Below are positions 7,861-9,674 of a DNA stretch of 9,674 bases, piece after piece. The stretch spans positions 1-9,674 of the forward strand of contig DBAU01000004.1 of the NCBI GenBank assembly GCA_002291845.1, read 5' to 3'. Made by a program: the position numbers and the translations under genes. Source of the DNA: Alphaproteobacteria bacterium UBA1002. Its GTDB lineage: Bacteria > Pseudomonadota > Alphaproteobacteria > Rickettsiales > UBA998. The notes under the pieces were generated by a model. It ran no database searches. It worked only from the letters and a program-made list of their open reading frames with translations, and was not told the origin of the DNA. Numbering within the stretch: position 1 is the stretch's first letter; each line of letters begins with the position of its first letter.

Positions 7861-8666
7861 TGATGTTCCCTACAATCATGGGGAGAAACATGCTCATGCG
7901 TATGGCTATGCTGGTGATGGTAATAACCCATCACTTCAGCAATCCGCGGGCCAAATACATCGGCAAAGGCACGGTTTTCAATAATCTCCTGCGGTCGCCC
8001 AGAACAACAAATATGATGATAAAGGCATAGCACCTGATCCGTCTGCCGCATGACAAAATGCAGGTCATGCGATACCATCAGCACGCCACAGCCGCGGGCA
8101 TGTTGAATCTGTCTTACGCGCTCATAGAGTGCAAGCTGGCTGCTGACATCCATATTTTGTCCCGGCTCATCAAGCAGCAACAAATCAGGCTCACGCAGCA
8201 ACGCACGTGCCAGCAACACGCGCTGCATTTCTCCACCGGAAAGTTCATGCAGGGAGCGATGACGAAGCGCGAGCGTGTCTGTCAGCTCCAACACTTCAAC
8301 GCGTGTTGTTTGCTCTACGGGGAATGCCAGCTGGAGAAAGTAATCAACCGTCATCGGCATCAGCGGACTAAGATGCAGCCGTTGCGGCATATACCCCACG
8401 CGCAATCCTGCTCGGCGTTGGACCATACCTCCATCCGGCGGCACAATGCCCAGCAACACTTTCAGCAACAGCGTTTTACCCGCGCCGTTGGGACCAATGA
8501 GCGTGATGTGCTCGCCGCGGTGAATGCGCATACTCACCCGATCCAGCAGATGGCGTCCCTGGCGAATCACACAGAGATCCTCGGCCGCGAGCAGCAGATC
8601 AGAATTAGTGAGGTGGGAAGACTGGGCCATCGATACCGACATAAAGAAAGGGGCAGATGTCACCAT
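7857..8666 (-). CDS. znuC: Zinc ABC transporter ATP-binding protein ZnuC
   Basis: Cytoplasmic ATPase that drives ZnuB. Numbering from ATG 8666: Walker A GPNGAGKT (58-65), Q-loop Gln95 in GYMPQ, ABC signature LSGGEMQ (142-148), Walker B LLLLDEP (162-168) and the switch histidine H200 in MVSHDLHFVM. The C-terminal part VLCLYHHICCSG and VFGPR is very like E. coli ZnuC, as is the His-rich end (eight His in the last 20 residues). The start is uncertain: ATG 8666 or GTG 8663 have AAAGGGG upstream but lie inside a strong hairpin. ATG 8642 and ATG 8630 lie beyond it but lack a good Shine-Dalgarno; 8630 gives 257 residues, closer to the family length of about 250. It is followed directly by znuB. The binding protein ZnuA is not in the window. 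Confidence 0.9.
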   Translation of the reverse strand: MVTSAPFFMSVSMAQSSHLTNSDLLLAAEDLCVIRQGRHLLDRVSMRIHRGEHITLIGPNGAGKTLLLKVLLGIVPPDGGMVQRRAGLRVGYMPQRLHLSPLMPMTVDYFLQLAFPVEQTTRVEVLELTDTLALRHRSLHELSGGEMQRVLLARALLREPDLLLLDEPGQNMDVSSQLALYERVRQIQHARGCGVLMVSHDLHFVMRQTDQVLCLYHHICCSGRPQEIIENRAFADVFGPRIAEVMGYYHHQHSHTHEHVSPHDCREHQ

Positions 8667-8676
8667 CTGCCCCTTT
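8647..8676 (-). terminator. Strong hairpin terminator of the outer-membrane protein gene, overlapping the znuC start
   Basis: On the minus strand AAAGGGGCAGATG (8676-8664) pairs perfectly with CATCTGCCCCTTT (8659-8647) around the loop GTGA, a 13-bp stem. It is followed by CTTTAT, so the U-rich end is TTTCTTTAT. The stem begins 19 bases after the beta-barrel stop codon, the position of an intrinsic terminator. On the plus strand the downstream sequence is not T-rich, so it is one-directional. It also contains the possible ATG/GTG start and Shine-Dalgarno of znuC. Confidence 0.82.
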
Positions 8677-8695
8677 AGACTCGTCTACGTAAAAA

Positions 8696-9331
8696 TTAGA
8701 ACGCAAAACGCGCGCCAACTTCGAGGTTGTGAGAGCTGAGCTCATGATCCACGTTTGTAGTGCCTACGCTGAATTCCGGATCATCCGACGCGAAGTAGCG
8801 GTAGCCGAACGTCAGCGTGGTGTTCGGCACGGACACCGGGCTGTAGCCAATACCGCCCATGAACTGGTAGGCAAACACGCTGTCATCATCATTCAGATTC
8901 CGGCTTGGCACATCAAGATCAACATTGGCTAAACCAGCACCTGCGCCGATATAGGGAACAATCGACGTTCCGGTCGGAATATCGTAAAACGCATTCACCA
9001 TGTAGCTGTGCACGCGAATATCATCACCAATCGCAGCACCGGCCAAGGTGTCCAGATCCGCCTGATTAAATGAGTATTCCAGCTCGAAGCGGGTGTTATT
9101 CATAAAACCATCACCGCCCGGCATGTAACCCAGCGATGCGCCAGCGCCATAACCATTGTCGAATTCAACGTTACCCGCATTGGTACCGCCGATATTGAGG
9201 TCAGTGTCTTCAACCCAGGCCATGCGGGCATGTAACCCCACATACCAATTTGGCCAGGTGCGCTCTTGGGCTTCTGCCGAGAGTCCGAACAGGCTGAGCG
9301 CCGCGGCCAAGGCAAGGGAAAACTTCTTCAT
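8696..9331 (-). CDS. Outer-membrane beta-barrel protein (OmpA-like/opacity-type, about 8 strands)
   Basis: A 211-residue exported protein of the small outer-membrane beta-barrel class. The Sec signal peptide covers residues 1-21: MKK, a hydrophobic core, and cleavage after AEA before QERTW. The mature part has alternating polar and hydrophobic strands with Gly/aromatic-rich ends, for example WYVGLHARMAW, GYGAGASLGYM, FELEYSF, VNAFYDIP, VPYIGAGAGLANV, YQFMGGIGYSP, TLTFGYRYF and LEVGARFAF. It ends in Phe, the usual C-terminal barrel-assembly signal. I chose ATG 9331, not the longer frame from 9442, because of the ideal TAGGAG Shine-Dalgarno seven bases upstream, the signal peptide starting there, and a promoter lying within the longer frame. 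Loops are Asp/Asn-rich, possibly surface exposed. No specific function can be assigned. It precedes znuCB on the same strand, but a terminator stands between. Confidence 0.87.
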   Translation of the reverse strand: MKKFSLALAAALSLFGLSAEAQERTWPNWYVGLHARMAWVEDTDLNIGGTNAGNVEFDNGYGAGASLGYMPGGDGFMNNTRFELEYSFNQADLDTLAGAAIGDDIRVHSYMVNAFYDIPTGTSIVPYIGAGAGLANVDLDVPSRNLNDDDSVFAYQFMGGIGYSPVSVPNTTLTFGYRYFASDDPEFSVGTTNVDHELSSHNLEVGARFAF

Positions 9332-9338
9332 GAGTAGA

Positions 9339-9344
9339 CTCCTA
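9339..9344 (-). promoter_or_regulatory. Shine-Dalgarno deciding the beta-barrel gene start
   Basis: TAGGAG on the minus strand, seven bases before ATG 9331. It is the best ribosome-binding site I noticed in the window, and it rules in this start over the frame opening at 9442. Confidence 0.85.
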
Positions 9345-9352
9345 CGACTAAA

Positions 9353-9407
9353 AAACATTTCGTTAAGCGCATAAGCAGATAAATGTTTGCTAAGCGCGAG
9401 AACATTT
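9353..9407 (-). repeat. Repeated and inverted motifs in the start/leader region of the beta-barrel gene
   Basis: Reading the minus strand: AAATGTT (9407-9401), then GCGCTTAGC (9397-9389), AAACATTT (9388-9381), GCGCTTAAC (9370-9362) and AAATGTTT (9360-9353). The two nine-base GCGCTTARC copies differ at one base and are 27 bases apart. AAACATTT can pair with either flanking AAATGTT copy, over 7 bp with a 13-base loop or 8 bp with a 20-base loop. The upstream dyad starts three bases after the -10 box, where an operator could lie; the downstream one is in the leader RNA, followed by TTT and the Shine-Dalgarno. The function is inferred. Confidence 0.5.
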
Positions 9408-9410
9408 GGA

Positions 9411-9439
9411 TATATACACAGCACGCCGCAAGGGCTCAA
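9411..9439 (-). promoter_or_regulatory. Sigma-70-type promoter of the outer-membrane protein gene
   Basis: On the minus strand TTGAGC (9439-9434) and TATATA (9416-9411) are separated by exactly 17 bases. Predicted transcription start is about 9404-9402, giving a leader of roughly 70 bases before ATG 9331. The -35 matches the consensus at four of six positions and the -10 at five of six. Confidence 0.55.
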
Positions 9440-9509
9440 CAACGGACAGCGTTTTTGTCATAAACTTGTCTTTTTCCTTGTGGCCTGTGCCTTTTTCGCC
9501 GGTTATCCG

Positions 9510-9595
9510 GCCCGCGTGGCGGAATGGTAGACGCTACGGACTTAAAATCCGTTGACCCTCGGGTCGTGCCGGTTCGAGTCCGGCCGCGGGCACCA
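9510..9595 (+). tRNA. tRNA-Leu, anticodon UAA
   Basis: Complete class II tRNA of 86 bases including the encoded CCA. The acceptor arm GCCCGCG (9510-9516) pairs with CGCGGGC (9585-9591), followed by A and CCA. The anticodon stem ACGGA/TCCGT (9536-9540, 9548-9552) holds loop CTTAAAA with anticodon TAA at 9543-9545. The long variable arm GACCC-TC-GGGTC (9554-9565) is typical of leucine. The T arm GCCGG-TTCGAGT-CCGGC (9568-9584) is perfect. It decodes UUA and by wobble UUG. It is divergent from the beta-barrel gene; I could not find a good promoter box just upstream. Confidence 0.98.
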
Positions 9596-9674
9596 CTTCG
9601 AAAGCTGTATTGATAAAAGCGGTTCAATTCCGCGTGGGACAAAGAGTTGGCGCTGGTTCTAACTTTCCGATACC

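Noticed and set aside
8058..8678. 206-codon plus-strand open frame opposite znuC
   Set aside because: Its product is Gln/His/Arg-rich with no recognisable fold, and it is antisense to a well-supported ATPase.
9332..9442. Longer N-terminus for the beta-barrel protein starting at 9442
   Set aside because: It would put 37 residues before a clear signal peptide and would cover the predicted promoter; ATG 9331 has an ideal Shine-Dalgarno.
9456..9509. Promoter for tRNA-Leu
   Set aside because: TTGTCA and TTGTCT occur upstream, but neither has an acceptable -10 box at the right spacing.
9436..9642. 68-codon minus-strand open frame across the tRNA
   Set aside because: Most of it is the complement of tRNA-Leu; open frames across tRNAs are often miscalled as proteins.

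Overview
The window looks like ordinary chromosome of a Gram-negative bacterium, most likely an alphaproteobacterium. The support is a trigger factor with a Lys/Ala-rich C-terminal tail directly upstream of clpP, a ZnuC/ZnuB zinc importer, a Phe-terminated outer-membrane beta-barrel with a signal peptide, and a RimK-type ligase fused to its partner protease-like domain. I cannot fix the genus. The class assignment rests on gene content and protein style, not on a database comparison.

Plus strand, 1-3246: a surface-polysaccharide gene group, consisting of the 3' part of a GT2 glycosyltransferase cut by the window edge, a GT4 glycosyltransferase that overlaps it by 14 bases, and a galE-type UDP-sugar 4-epimerase 16 bases further on. 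Together they would make a nucleotide sugar and build it into a glycan. The GT4 stretch appears more A+T rich than the housekeeping half. After a 127-base gap, 3375-4742 encodes a retropepsin-like 'RimK-associated' domain fused to an S6-type glutamate ligase.

A bidirectional intrinsic terminator at 4744-4777 separates this rightward block from everything that follows, which runs leftward up to position 9331. In transcription order on the minus strand these genes are an outer-membrane beta-barrel gene (own promoter and strong Shine-Dalgarno; strong hairpin terminator just after its stop), znuC-znuB (stop and start overlapping), then tig-clpP (20-base gap). clpX is not next to clpP here, and znuA, the binding protein, is not in the window.

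Near the right end, on the plus strand and divergent from the beta-barrel gene, lies a complete tRNA-Leu(UAA) with encoded CCA. The last 79 bases hold no gene I can support. No stretch longer than 300 bases lacks a gene, and I saw no CRISPR array, insertion sequence, phage or toxin-antitoxin module.

I found no clearly undescribed system. The points most worth a second look are the ligase-protease fusion, the perfect 13-bp hairpin that is both a terminator and the possible znuC start region, and the repeated and inverted motifs in the promoter and leader of the beta-barrel gene.
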